A stretch of DNA of 64,000 nucleotides from Gammaproteobacteria bacterium (GCA_003331585.1 QOPG01000002.1:1-64000); one strand, 5' to 3'; numbered from the stretch's first letter, positions 9,006 to 17,993 are shown. Made by a program: numbers and translations. Notes: a model not told the origin generated them from the sequence alone.

Positions 9006-9725
9006 ATGATCGAATCTCTTCTTAATCCGAATCACTTAATAGAATACTTGCAGTCTTATTACTACTATATCTATCCATCAATTTTTATTATTTTAATTAT
9101 CAATTTTTACTTTCTTTTCAAGTATCGCAAAATAATAAATAGACAAAATATAAAATTAATTAGATTGAATGCAAGTTACACTCAGATCAAAAAATTAGTA
9201 AGAAGTCTCTCAGCAAAGATAAAAATCCATAAAAAATTTGATAATAAGAAATTTGTTTCAACAACAAATGATCGTGATTTGAACTTCATACCCGACAGTG
9301 AAAAGAATAAAATATTGTCAAGAGAATTAAGGCAATGGAAAAAAAGAGTTAGCCCGTTAATTGATAGATTCAAAAAACTATCTAATGAAAATAAGAGACT
9401 CAAGAAAGAATTATCTGAAGCTCAAAGAATTATATCAACAATTGATATAATGCAATCTCCCGACGAAACTAAAACTGTAATAAATCTAAATAATTATAGG
9501 TCCAGGGATGACTTACAAAGTATAAGAGGAATTGGCTCGTCAATTGAGAAAGTTTTAAATAAGTACGACATTTTCAGGTATCAACAAATAGCAAATATAA
9601 CTGAATATGAAATTAACCTAATTGCAAATGATATAAAAGGATTAAAAAGTCAGATATACAGAGAGGACTGGATTGGGCAAGCAGAATATTTTTGTAGTCA
9701 GGATAGTATAAAGTCAGATAGTTGA
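9006..9725 (+). CDS. Membrane-anchored coiled-coil protein with C-terminal helix-hairpin-helix domain
   Basis: This 239-residue protein has three parts. One hydrophobic segment spans residues ~20-40. A long lysine-rich helical part with coiled-coil character follows, including FKKLSNENKRLKKELSEAQRI. The C-terminal domain (residues ~166-232, DDLQSIRGIGSSIEKVLNKYDIF... to EDWIGQAEYF) is the helix-hairpin-helix type also seen at the end of some NuoE-like and L21-associated proteins. The HhH GIG turn is present. Function is unknown; DNA or protein binding at the membrane is plausible. It lies 6 nt downstream of the HU-like gene. Confidence 0.75.
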   Translation: MIESLLNPNHLIEYLQSYYYYIYPSIFIILIINFYFLFKYRKIINRQNIKLIRLNASYTQIKKLVRSLSAKIKIHKKFDNKKFVSTTNDRDLNFIPDSEKNKILSRELRQWKKRVSPLIDRFKKLSNENKRLKKELSEAQRIISTIDIMQSPDETKTVINLNNYRSRDDLQSIRGIGSSIEKVLNKYDIFRYQQIANITEYEINLIANDIKGLKSQIYREDWIGQAEYFCSQDSIKSDS

Positions 9726-9744
9726 ATTGATTACAATTTAACCT

Positions 9745-10146
9745 CTACTCTGATTCATCAAATTTCAAAGAGACTGAATTTATACAATATCTCAATCCAC
9801 TTGGTTGAGGTCCATCTTCGAACACATGCCCAAGATGCGAATCACATTCATTACATAGAACCTCTAAACCAGAAATGGAACCGTCTGGTCTTATATGTTT
9901 TTTATCTACTTTTGTTTTTATATTATTTTCAGATAGTGGTAGGAAAAAACTAGGCCATCCGGTACCAGAGTCAAATTTATGCTCAGATGAAAACAGTTCT
10001 ATACTACAACAGATACAGTTGAATTTTCCCTTACGTTCCTCATTTAGAAGCTCTCCAGTAAATGGCATTTCTGTTCCTTTTTCCTGCGTTACATGAAACT
10101 GCTCAGGCGTAAGATCTTCTTTTAAATTTTTATTGTTTTTAGTCAT
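9745..10146 (-). CDS. msrB: MsrB, peptide-methionine (R)-S-oxide reductase
   Basis: This enzyme repairs methionine-R-sulfoxide in proteins. It is 133 residues and complete. Zinc is held by Cys44, Cys47, Cys98 and Cys101 (FNCICC and CNEC). The catalytic cysteine is Cys121 in RYCINSVSL. Other family blocks are FDSGTGWPSF and HLGHVFEDGP. No signal peptide is seen, so it is cytosolic. It is convergent with the helix-hairpin-helix gene and lies downstream of htpG on the same strand. Confidence 0.96.
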   Translation of the reverse strand: MTKNNKNLKEDLTPEQFHVTQEKGTEMPFTGELLNEERKGKFNCICCSIELFSSEHKFDSGTGWPSFFLPLSENNIKTKVDKKHIRPDGSISGLEVLCNECDSHLGHVFEDGPQPSGLRYCINSVSLKFDESE

Positions 10147-10191
10147 TCTTATTATCTTGATTAATATTTTAAAGATTTTATCTCAGTGTTA

Positions 10192-12144
10192 TCATTTTTT
10201 TTTCGAAGCCTTCTTTTTTGTTACTTTCTTTTTAGATATTTTTTTCTTTGAAGAGGGCTTAGGTGATGATTTATTGATTAATAAACTTGAGACTCTTTTG
10301 ACATAGTCCGAAGGATTTTGCAGCTGCTCACCGTCTGATATTAGTGCATGATCGAGTATCACATTTGATAATGAGTTAAAAAAGTCATGATTTTTGGTGT
10401 TCTGCAGTTCATTTATTAAGTCGTGATCTGCATTAATCTCTAAAATAGGTTTAGTTTCTGGTAATTGTTGCCCAGATGCTTCTAGCATTCTTTTCATTTG
10501 GGGTGGTAAATCATTATCTCCAGGAACGACACAAGCCGCTGACTCAACTAGCCTTTGACTAATATTAATAACGTCAACTCTGTCATTTAGAGCACTTTTC
10601 ATTTTCTGAATAAAATCAGCGTGTTTACTATTTACCTTTTCTTGATCTTGCTCTTTTTCTTTTGGTAGTGATATATTTCCACGGCCTACATCTTGGAGTT
10701 CTTTTCCATCAACCTGTTTGAGGTGTTCAGCCATCCATGGATCAATTCTATCTGTAAAAAATAGAACTTCTATATCGTGCTTCTCAAGTTGCTCAAGATG
10801 GGGGTTTGATTTAGCGGATTGATAATTATCCGCTAACAGATAATAAATTTTATCCTGACTCTTCTTGCTGTCATCAATATAATTTTTAATAGATCTTGTT
10901 TGGTTGTCTGATTCTGTTTTTGTTGACGCAAACCTGAGAAGCTTTGTTAATTTTTCGTGGTTTTTTGGATCCTCAACAAAACCTTCTTTTAAAACTTGGC
11001 CAAATTCTTTCCATAAATTTTGATAAATTATTTTATCTTCTTTTGTGTCTTTGGATTCCAATTTACCCAGCATATCGAGCACACGTTTTGTTAACGCGGA
11101 TTTGATTGCCTCTATTTCTGGATTTTTTTGTAATAACTCTCTTGATATATTAAGGGGCAAATCGGAACAATCAATTACGCCTTTTATAAATCTCAGATAA
11201 AGCGGTAAAAACTGCTCTGCCTCATCCATTATAAACACCCTTTTTACATAGAGTTTAAGACCTTTCGGCGCTTCTCGATTCCAGAGATCAAAGGGTGCTC
11301 TTGAGGGGATATAAAGAAGACTGGTATATTCTCTCTTACCTTCAACTTTATTATGACTCCATTGAAGTGGATCTGAATAATCATGCGCGATGTGCTTATA
11401 GAACTCTTTATACTCATCGTCCTTAACTTCTGTTCTTGACCTGTTCCAGAGCGCGGTAGCAGAATTTACTATATTTGATTCCTCTTCTTTATCATCTTGA
11501 CTAGATAGTTCTACTGGAAAAGCAATATGATCAGAATACTTTCTGATTAAATTTTCAAGCCTCAATTTATCTGAATACTCTGTTTCGGTAGGCTTAAGAT
11601 ATAGAGTAATTTTCGTGCCACGACTTTCTTTATTAATTTTTTCAACTGTAAATTCGCCTTGCCCATCAGATTCCCATTTAAAACTCTCAGAATTTTTTAA
11701 TCCAGCACGACGAGTTTCAACAACAACTCTATCAGCGACAATAAAAGCAGAATAAAAACCAACACCAAACTGACCAATCAGTTGAGCATCTTTTTTTTCA
11801 TCGCCAGTTCTTTTGCTCAGAAACTCGGCTGTTCCTGATTTAGCTATTGTTCCAAGATTTTCTATTAATTCATTGCGTGTCATTCCAATCCCATTGTCAA
11901 TTATCGAAACGGTTTTCTTCTTAGAATCGAATGAGATTGCTATTTTTAAATTAGGGTCATCTTCCAATAACTTGGTATCTGCTAATGATTCAAATCTTAA
12001 TTTATCGGCTGCATCTGATGCGTTAGAAATTAACTCTCTTAAAAATATTTCTTTGTTGCTATACAAAGAATGAATCATTAAATGCAATAGTTGCTTAACT
12101 TCTGTTTGAAAACCTAATTTTTCTTTTTTTTGCTTTTTTGACAA
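10192..12144 (-). CDS. htpG: HtpG, Hsp90-family chaperone with lysine-rich C-terminal tail
   Basis: This is a bacterial Hsp90. The N-terminal ATPase has NASDAADKLRF, DNGIGMT and GQFGVGFYSAF. The middle domain includes YVKRVFIMD and DCSDLPLNISRELLQ. The start is TTG at 12144, preceded by TGGAG. The protein has 650 residues. The extra length comes mainly from about 26 C-terminal residues after the usual end, composed almost entirely of Lys, Ser and Pro with repeated KKK clusters. A close match to a sigma-32 promoter lies at 12187-12214. The gene is divergent from lpxL. Confidence 0.96.
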   Translation of the reverse strand: MSKKQKKEKLGFQTEVKQLLHLMIHSLYSNKEIFLRELISNASDAADKLRFESLADTKLLEDDPNLKIAISFDSKKKTVSIIDNGIGMTRNELIENLGTIAKSGTAEFLSKRTGDEKKDAQLIGQFGVGFYSAFIVADRVVVETRRAGLKNSESFKWESDGQGEFTVEKINKESRGTKITLYLKPTETEYSDKLRLENLIRKYSDHIAFPVELSSQDDKEEESNIVNSATALWNRSRTEVKDDEYKEFYKHIAHDYSDPLQWSHNKVEGKREYTSLLYIPSRAPFDLWNREAPKGLKLYVKRVFIMDEAEQFLPLYLRFIKGVIDCSDLPLNISRELLQKNPEIEAIKSALTKRVLDMLGKLESKDTKEDKIIYQNLWKEFGQVLKEGFVEDPKNHEKLTKLLRFASTKTESDNQTRSIKNYIDDSKKSQDKIYYLLADNYQSAKSNPHLEQLEKHDIEVLFFTDRIDPWMAEHLKQVDGKELQDVGRGNISLPKEKEQDQEKVNSKHADFIQKMKSALNDRVDVINISQRLVESAACVVPGDNDLPPQMKRMLEASGQQLPETKPILEINADHDLINELQNTKNHDFFNSLSNVILDHALISDGEQLQNPSDYVKRVSSLLINKSSPKPSSKKKISKKKVTKKKASKKK

Positions 12145-12186
12145 ATCATTGCTCCAGTAATTTTAATTTTCTGTATAACTACCAAA

Positions 12187-12214
12187 AGATGGTGATATTA
12201 CTGATATTTTCAAG
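12187..12214 (-). promoter_or_regulatory. Sigma-32 (heat-shock) promoter of htpG
   Basis: Read on the minus strand, CTTGAAA (12214-12208) is followed by a 13-nt spacer and CACCATCT (12194-12187). The known RpoH consensus is CTTGAAA, 13-15 nt, CCCCATnT. The -35 box is exact and the -10 box differs at one position. Transcription would begin ~35-40 nt before the htpG TTG start. The promoter's place upstream of a classical heat-shock gene makes a chance match unlikely. Confidence 0.8.
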
Positions 12215-12364
12215 TAAATCCAATTTATAATAATTTACAGACAAAACAAAATATGAATACGATGCAATTATTTTAAAAGTCAAAGATACTTATCTATTAA
12301 AAAATAAGAATGAATTGCTGTATCCTAGGTATTTAATTTATGTCTATCTAAATATCAGTGACTT

Positions 12365-13306
12365 ATGACGCGAGAAAAAAAAATACCGCTTTATACTTTT
12401 CTGACACCGTCAAATATGCACATTTGGTTGCTCTTTCTAATTTTAAGAATTAACAGTTTTTTTTCACACAACATCCAAATCAAAAATGGTAAATTTCTAG
12501 GCAGAATTCTTCATAAATTTATACCAAAAAGAAGAGCAATTACGCGACGCAATATATCCCTGGCCTTCCCTGATAAAAATAAATCACAGGTAAATCATCT
12601 GGCACTGAAGCATTTTGAGGAAGTCGGTGCTTCAGTTGCAGAATTAGGGATAGCCAGATGGGGCTCCAGTCAGAAAATTTATGAAACCAGCACTTGGGAA
12701 GGCAAACAATTTATTGAAGAAGCTAAAAAAAATAATAGAGGGATCCTTCTCTTGAGTGCTCATTTCACTACACTTGAAATTGGTGGCTCCCTATTGAGAT
12801 ATGAGTTTCCTGAGTTTGATGTTGTGTATAGAAAAAATCGTAATGAGTTTGTTACTGAAATATTTCGATCAACCAGAGAGGGCTTCGCGCGAAAAGCAAT
12901 TGAAAAAAGAGATATTAAAACAACAATAAGAACTCTGAAGAATGGCGGTGTTGTCTGGTATGCACCTGATCAAAGTTACAACAGAAAACAGTCGGCTGTC
13001 ATTCCCTTTTTTAATAGGCCAGCAATGACTAATACCGCTACCTCGGCTATAGCTAAATTAGGAAATGCTGTGGTGCTGCCTTTTTTCCCAAGAAGAAAAG
13101 AAAACGGTCATTATATTATGACGTTTAAACAGCCATTAAAAAATTTTCCAAGTGATGACTCTGTTTCGGATACGGAACAATACGTAAAAATTCTCGAGAA
13201 AGAGATTCGATTGTGTCCTGAACAATATTATTGGATTCACAAAAAATATAAAAACCTTCCAGTGGGTTTCAAGGATTTCTATTCTAATCTAGATGAATGG
13301 AAATAA
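12365..13306 (+). CDS. lpxL: Lipid A acyltransferase, LpxL/HtrB family
   Basis: This inner-membrane late acyltransferase of lipid A synthesis transfers a secondary acyl chain from acyl-ACP. It has 313 residues. An N-terminal hydrophobic helix (~19-36) anchors it. The catalytic HX4E motif is His133...Glu138 (SAHFTTLE). Further blocks are VVYRKNRNEF, WYAPDQ and QYYWIHKKYKNLP. LpxL, LpxM and LpxP cannot be told apart safely by eye. The 3' end overlaps the convergent kdkA by 28 bp. The gap before it is shared with the divergent htpG. Confidence 0.9.
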   Translation: MTREKKIPLYTFLTPSNMHIWLLFLILRINSFFSHNIQIKNGKFLGRILHKFIPKRRAITRRNISLAFPDKNKSQVNHLALKHFEEVGASVAELGIARWGSSQKIYETSTWEGKQFIEEAKKNNRGILLLSAHFTTLEIGGSLLRYEFPEFDVVYRKNRNEFVTEIFRSTREGFARKAIEKRDIKTTIRTLKNGGVVWYAPDQSYNRKQSAVIPFFNRPAMTNTATSAIAKLGNAVVLPFFPRRKENGHYIMTFKQPLKNFPSDDSVSDTEQYVKILEKEIRLCPEQYYWIHKKYKNLPVGFKDFYSNLDEWK

Positions 13307-14004
13307 CTCTCCTGGAGTTCGTCCCAGTTTGAATCACAAAAATTTATAACCGAATTATTTCTTATGATCTTGTTTATTGAAGATTTTAGTCTAGTTAAAT
13401 TAGATCGTTGTCTTCTTTTGGATTCGGTTAAATAACTTTTATCGAAATCTATTAACCAAAATTTATTATTATCATCAATCTGGATGTTATAAGCATTTAA
13501 ATCTGCGTGAAAAAGACCGATATTATGAAATTTTGCAATGAGTACTCCTACTTGTTGCCAAAAATTATCGAAATAATCTCCATCAATTAAATATCTTGCC
13601 AATGGTTTAACTTTAGGTAACTCAGCTGTAATTAGATCCGCCTTATAAAAAAAATGATATCTTTTGTAACGGGCTGCAACGGGTCTAGGGACAGGTAATC
13701 CCAAGCTGAACAACTTTCGTAATAACCTCCATTCGGAAAATGAACGTGTATTTTCTGCTCCTGTCCAAAAATAAGAATCCTTTATAAAATGTGATACTGC
13801 ACCACCCCGATTATAGTGACGTAATACATAATTACTTTCATTATTGGTCAAATAAAAAATATTATCGCGACCACCGATATCTTTTCCGGATATTCTGGAA
13901 TGTGGCCATGAGGATGGTACAAATAAATCATCTGTGACTTTCTCTATAATTGAACTATCATAGAGGATTGCTCCATGATCTATGTTATGTACAATATCAG
14001 TCAA
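13279..14004 (-). CDS. kdkA: KdkA, Kdo kinase
   Basis: This kinase phosphorylates the Kdo residue of the LPS inner core. It is 241 residues long, with LRHYNRGGAVSHFIKDSYFWTG, TRSFSEWRLLRKLFSLGLPVPRP, the kinase loop HADLNAYNIQID and the metal motif LIDFDKS. The start is TTG at 14004, supported by a strong AAGGA with ~7-nt spacing. Its last 28 bp overlap the end of lpxL. It is divergent from the glycosyltransferase gene at 14048. It fits with the surrounding LPS core genes. Confidence 0.92.
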   Translation of the reverse strand: MTDIVHNIDHGAILYDSSIIEKVTDDLFVPSSWPHSRISGKDIGGRDNIFYLTNNESNYVLRHYNRGGAVSHFIKDSYFWTGAENTRSFSEWRLLRKLFSLGLPVPRPVAARYKRYHFFYKADLITAELPKVKPLARYLIDGDYFDNFWQQVGVLIAKFHNIGLFHADLNAYNIQIDDNNKFWLIDFDKSYLTESKRRQRSNLTRLKSSINKIIRNNSVINFCDSNWDELQESYFHSSRLE

Positions 14005-14047
14005 TGCTTTTTCCTTGTGTTATTTGGTTTAACTTAATAGAGCAGCC

Positions 14048-15091
14048 ATGAAAAATATCTGCATAGTTCGTTTATCAGCTGTCGGTGATGTCTGTCATGT
14101 AACAGCAATAGCAAGATCTATTCAAGATCATTATCCAAACACAAAGATAACATGGATCATTGGAAAAGTTGAATCAAGGTTAATTTCTAAAACTAATGAT
14201 ATTGAATTCATTGTTTTTGATAAAAAAAACGGCTTGAAAGAATATATCAATATTTACAAAAAACTTTCAAAACTCACCTTTGATGTATCCCTCCTGTTAC
14301 ATGCATCATTGAGAGCTAACCTCATCTCATTGATGCTCAAATCGCCAATTAAAATTGGTTATGATTTTATTAGAGCTCGAGATTTCCAGTGGATGATATC
14401 TAATAAAAAAATCGCTCAATCCTCTGGCAAGCATGTTTTAGACAGTATGTTCGAATTTTTAAAACTTATTAATATTAAAACTAAAAACTTTAAATGGAAT
14501 ATCCCGATAGATAAAAAGAAAGCATCAGAAATTCTAAATCTTTTATCAGAAAATAGACCTAATGTGATTATTAGTCCATTCAGTAGTATAAGATTAAATA
14601 ATTTCCGTAACTGGAGATCAGAAAATTATTCAAAGATCATTGAATACCTTGTTTTAAAATATAACTGTAATGTTTTTCTCACAGGAGATCATTCTGAATT
14701 TGATAAAAAAAATGGAAAGGAAATAGAATTAAATTGTGACTCAAAATTCAATAATCTTATTGGTAAAACTTCGCTTAATGAATTATCGGCGTTAATAAAA
14801 AATTCGGACCTTGTTATTTCACCAGATTCAGCACCCATTCATCTAGCAACTGCATTAAATATTGATGTAATTGGTCTATACGCCTCCTCAAACCCAAAAA
14901 GAACTGGTCCTTATCAAAATACCAAATATACGGTAAATGAGTATCCTGCAGCCTGTATTAAATACTTAGGAAAAAATGAGAAAGACGTAAATTGGGGTAA
15001 AAGAATTAGAAATCCAAGTGTAATGGATTTGATAAAGCTAGATGATGTTGTAGAGAAAATTGATAATTATTTCTCTGATAATAGCATTTAG
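14048..15091 (+). CDS. Family 9 glycosyltransferase (heptosyltransferase-like)
   Basis: This is a 347-residue GT-B glycosyltransferase. The N-terminus NICIVRLSAVGDVCHVTAIA and the C-terminal LIKNSDLVISPDSAPIHLATALNIDVIGLYASSNPKRTGPY are typical of family 9 (ADP-heptose:LPS heptosyltransferases). The probable role is adding a heptose or related sugar to the LPS inner core, as WaaC or a WaaQ-like enzyme. The exact acceptor cannot be read from sequence. It is convergent with waaF, and a 20-bp tandem repeat lies between the two. Confidence 0.85.
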   Translation: MKNICIVRLSAVGDVCHVTAIARSIQDHYPNTKITWIIGKVESRLISKTNDIEFIVFDKKNGLKEYINIYKKLSKLTFDVSLLLHASLRANLISLMLKSPIKIGYDFIRARDFQWMISNKKIAQSSGKHVLDSMFEFLKLINIKTKNFKWNIPIDKKKASEILNLLSENRPNVIISPFSSIRLNNFRNWRSENYSKIIEYLVLKYNCNVFLTGDHSEFDKKNGKEIELNCDSKFNNLIGKTSLNELSALIKNSDLVISPDSAPIHLATALNIDVIGLYASSNPKRTGPYQNTKYTVNEYPAACIKYLGKNEKDVNWGKRIRNPSVMDLIKLDDVVEKIDNYFSDNSI

Positions 15092-15099
15092 TGACTTTT

Positions 15100-15220
15100 A
15101 ATGTATTTTAGATACTTTTATACATAATTATCAAAGTTTTATAAATAAATGTATTTTTTTAGTGAATTTTAGATACTTTTAGTCAATTATAGATACTTTT
15201 AGAGAGTTATAGATATTTTT
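15100..15220. repeat. About six tandem 20-bp units between convergent glycosyltransferase genes
   Basis: The core AGATACTTTT occurs at 15110-15119, 15171-15180 and 15191-15200, with AGATATTTTT at 15211-15220. The last three units (15161-15180, 15181-15200, 15201-15220) have an exact 20-bp period. The unit at 15100-15119 matches unit 15161-15180 with two mismatches. The two between (15120-15140, 15141-15160) are degenerate but keep the phase, one with an extra base. The array fills the intergenic region and runs into the last codons of waaF. Each unit ends in a T-tract. Confidence 0.8.
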
Positions 15221-16253
15221 TATATATATTTTCTAGTTCGAGCAGCACTTCATCTGGCTTCAATTTAACCAGGCTTGAATGATAACCCCCGTCAGCATCG
15301 CCTACTCTTATTCGACTATATCCACTCCTTTTCCTTAATGTGATCGCCCTTTCAGATAAGGGCGGTGTAAATTCGGGGCTTGTTGGGCCATAAACTGCTA
15401 CTAATGGTGTATCAACAGCTGCTGCAATGTGCATCAAGCCAGAATCATTTGTCAGAACAATGTTCATATTTGACAATACATCAACAACATCAGTAAGGGC
15501 TGTTTTTCCAGTAAGATCAAACAAATTATCATTATCCATAAAATCAGTTTTATTTATTATCGCATTCGCATCTCTTTGATCTTTCTTGGAACCCATCAGA
15601 AAGACATTCCATTCCATCGAAAGGTAATGTTTTACTACAATAGAATAATATGAAGCAGGCCATTTTTTTGCTTGGCCATATTCTGCTCCTGGAAGAATAC
15701 CAATAGATTTTCTCTCTGTATTTACATTTATTTCTTTGAAAATTCGTTTGCAATTTCTAATAGAAACATCGAGCTTAGGATAAAGGATTGATAGCTCTTT
15801 ATTCGTTTTTTTTAATCCAAGCGCGGCATATCTCTTCACGGTTTGTTCTTGGATATTAGGATTGAATGCTCGAATATCATTGATAATTCCATAACGCATT
15901 TCACCTCTATATCCTGTTCTTATAGGTATATTAGCTAACCATGGAATTAATGCAGACTTTAAACTTCTAGGGAGGATTATTGCTTGATCGTAAGCAGTAG
16001 TTTTGAGTTCTCTTGCAATCTTGAAAATAGCTTTCAAGTTTAAATGATTATGTTTGCCCAATGAATTAATCGAATTATTAACTTCAGGCATCCTCTCAGT
16101 TATAGGCAATGACCACTCAGGAGCAATAACATCAATAATCATTTCAGGTGATTGTAGTTTTAGAAGCTTAAAGAGTGACTGAGCCATTACCATATCGCCA
16201 ACCCAAGAAGGACCAACAATTAGAATTTTTTTCTTTGCATTCAAATTATTCAA
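15207..16253 (-). CDS. waaF: WaaF, ADP-heptose:LPS heptosyltransferase II
   Basis: This enzyme adds the second heptose to the LPS inner core. Diagnostic blocks are ILIVGPSWVGDMVMAQSL near the N-terminus, PRSLKSALIPWLANIPIRTGYRGEMRYGIIND, SIGILPGAEYGQAKKWP, and LTNDSGLMHIAAAVDTPLVAVYGPTSP. It has 348 residues and a TTG start at 16253. Its start overlaps the end of hldD by 8 nt, so the two are coupled. The last few codons lie inside the tandem repeat. A distinct second heptosyltransferase-like gene lies just beyond the repeat. Confidence 0.94.
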   Translation of the reverse strand: MNNLNAKKKILIVGPSWVGDMVMAQSLFKLLKLQSPEMIIDVIAPEWSLPITERMPEVNNSINSLGKHNHLNLKAIFKIARELKTTAYDQAIILPRSLKSALIPWLANIPIRTGYRGEMRYGIINDIRAFNPNIQEQTVKRYAALGLKKTNKELSILYPKLDVSIRNCKRIFKEINVNTERKSIGILPGAEYGQAKKWPASYYSIVVKHYLSMEWNVFLMGSKKDQRDANAIINKTDFMDNDNLFDLTGKTALTDVVDVLSNMNIVLTNDSGLMHIAAAVDTPLVAVYGPTSPEFTPPLSERAITLRKRSGYSRIRVGDADGGYHSSLVKLKPDEVLLELENIYKKYL

Positions 16254-17202
16254 CGAGAGAATTTAGATACTGCTTGATTCCATTATGAATATCTGTGAAC
16301 TTTTTTGAGTATCCAATTTTTCTGAGATTACCAATATCTGCCTTGGTTTCAGCTTGATAAGTTCCTTTGAGATTCTCAGGAAAATCAATGTAATTGATTT
16401 CCCCCTTTCCATGCCAATTAATGATTTCACGAGCAATTTGATTAAATGAATTTGATATTCCAGTTCCCAAATTAAAAATCCCTGAGATCTGAGAGTTTTG
16501 GTAAAACCATAAATTCACTTCTGCAATATCTTTCACGAATATGAAATCACGAAGTTGCTCACCATCCTCAAATCCATGGGAACCTTTAAATAAATTTGCA
16601 ATCCCATGATCAAGTATTTGTTGGTTAAAATGGTAAACCACGCTAGCCATTTTTCCTTTATGTTCCTCTCCTGGGCCATAAACATTGAAATATCTTAAAC
16701 CAACTACCTGATTATTCTTTGATAGACTCATATTCCTTACATATTGATCAAAGAGTAATTTTGAATACCCATAAACATTCAATGGGCTTTCATTATTCTC
16801 ATGCTCATTGAATTTATCTGATGAGCCATAAACTGCCGCAGAGGATGCATATATAAATCTCGCATTTGTTTGGAGACAAGCTTCTAATAATATCTTTGAA
16901 AAAGTGTAATTATTGTTCATCATATAATTGCCATCCCATTCAGTGGTATCAGTGCAAGCTCCCTGATGAAATACGCATTTAATATTCTTAAGAAAGTTGT
17001 CGTTCTTGTTTATAGATTTTAGAAATTCTTCTCGATCAAGATAATCACATATTTTTATATCAGAAATATTTGAAAACTTTTTCCCATGACTTAGATCATC
17101 AACAATTATGATGTCTTCATTTGTTTGATGTTCAAGCATCCTAGCTAAATTACTTCCAATAAACCCGGCGCCACCGGTAACAATTACCATAAATTTATTC
17201 AC
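16246..17202 (-). CDS. hldD: HldD, ADP-L-glycero-D-manno-heptose 6-epimerase
   Basis: This SDR epimerase makes the ADP-heptose used by the adjacent heptosyltransferases. The Rossmann motif is VTGGAGFIGSN. The active-site pair is Tyr144-Lys148 (VYGYSK), and LRYFNVYGPGE follows. It has 318 residues, near the 310 of E. coli RfaD. GTG at 17202 and ATG at 17190 are both possible starts. The AAGGAT upstream is too close to the first and too far from the second to decide. It overlaps the zinc-finger gene upstream and waaF downstream, 8 nt each. Confidence 0.93.
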   Translation of the reverse strand: MNKFMVIVTGGAGFIGSNLARMLEHQTNEDIIIVDDLSHGKKFSNISDIKICDYLDREEFLKSINKNDNFLKNIKCVFHQGACTDTTEWDGNYMMNNNYTFSKILLEACLQTNARFIYASSAAVYGSSDKFNEHENNESPLNVYGYSKLLFDQYVRNMSLSKNNQVVGLRYFNVYGPGEEHKGKMASVVYHFNQQILDHGIANLFKGSHGFEDGEQLRDFIFVKDIAEVNLWFYQNSQISGIFNLGTGISNSFNQIAREIINWHGKGEINYIDFPENLKGTYQAETKADIGNLRKIGYSKKFTDIHNGIKQYLNSLVE

Positions 17203-17410
17203 TATCCTTCAGATAGTATTCGGCACCGCAATATGGGCACTTTGCTTCACCGGTATCTTGAATAGGCAGATAAACTTTGGGATGAGAGTTCCATAGGTAC
17301 ATTCCAGGCATCGGGCAAGCTAGAGGAAGATCCTTTGTTGATACTTGATATCGACTTTGTGCATTTGCCTTATCAAGATTCTCTGAATCTTTTCCTTTTC
17401 TAATTTTCAT
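17195..17410 (-). CDS. zf-CHCC zinc-finger protein
   Basis: This 71-residue protein is related to the zinc-binding domain of mitochondrial NDUFS6 (zf-CHCC). The conserved part is LPLACPMPGMYLWNSHPKV followed by GEAKCPYCGAEYYL. The zinc ligands are the Cys of LACP, the His of NSHP and the two Cys of CPYC. The gene is widespread in proteobacteria and has no firm function. It heads the zf-hldD-waaF transcript. Confidence 0.85.
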   Translation of the reverse strand: MKIRKGKDSENLDKANAQSRYQVSTKDLPLACPMPGMYLWNSHPKVYLPIQDTGEAKCPYCGAEYYLKDSE

Positions 17411-17524
17411 TTACAAAAACCATTAATTTCAAATTAAAAGTAATTATATCAATGAATACATTCACATAACAAAACAAAGATAAAGATAAATTTATAAATT
17501 AGTTTTTACTGATATCATGAATCA

Positions 17525-17986
17525 ATGAATAAGCAAAAGAATCTCCTTGTAGTTCATCACACCAAATCAGGCAGCACGATGAAGATGACTGCTGCTATTA
17601 TAAAAGGAGCAAAAAAAACCAATATAAATATTCGATCTATAAGCGCACTCAAAGCTTCCTCTGCAGATGTATTTTGGTGTGATGGGTTAATCCTCGGTAC
17701 TCCTGAAAACTTTGGCTACATGAGTGGAGCAATGAAGTATTTTTTAGATGAAATTTATTATGACTGCCTTGAAAAGAAAGAGGGATTACCATATGCGATC
17801 TATGTAAAAGCAGGAAATGATGGAACAGGAGCAATAGTGAATATTGAGAAGATTCTATCAGGCTTATCATTTAAGAAAATCCAAGATCCAGTTTTAGTTG
17901 TTGGTGACTTAGATAAAATAGCATTATCAAGATGTGAAGAACTTGGCCATCTTATGGCGGCTGGGCTTATAGAAATGATTTTTTAA
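17525..17986 (+). CDS. Flavodoxin-like NAD(P)H-dependent oxidoreductase family protein
   Basis: This is a 153-residue flavodoxin fold. The FMN phosphate loop is HHTKSGSTMKM near residues 11-21, followed by GLILGTPENFGYMSGAMKYFLDE, as in WrbA-like and related flavoproteins. It is shorter than WrbA (~198 residues), lacks an obvious dimerisation insert, and is not a long-chain flavodoxin. The electron partner is unknown. It is convergent with dacB, with only 7 bp between the stop codons. Confidence 0.75.
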   Translation: MNKQKNLLVVHHTKSGSTMKMTAAIIKGAKKTNINIRSISALKASSADVFWCDGLILGTPENFGYMSGAMKYFLDEIYYDCLEKKEGLPYAIYVKAGNDGTGAIVNIEKILSGLSFKKIQDPVLVVGDLDKIALSRCEELGHLMAAGLIEMIF

Positions 17987-17993
17987 CTTAAAT

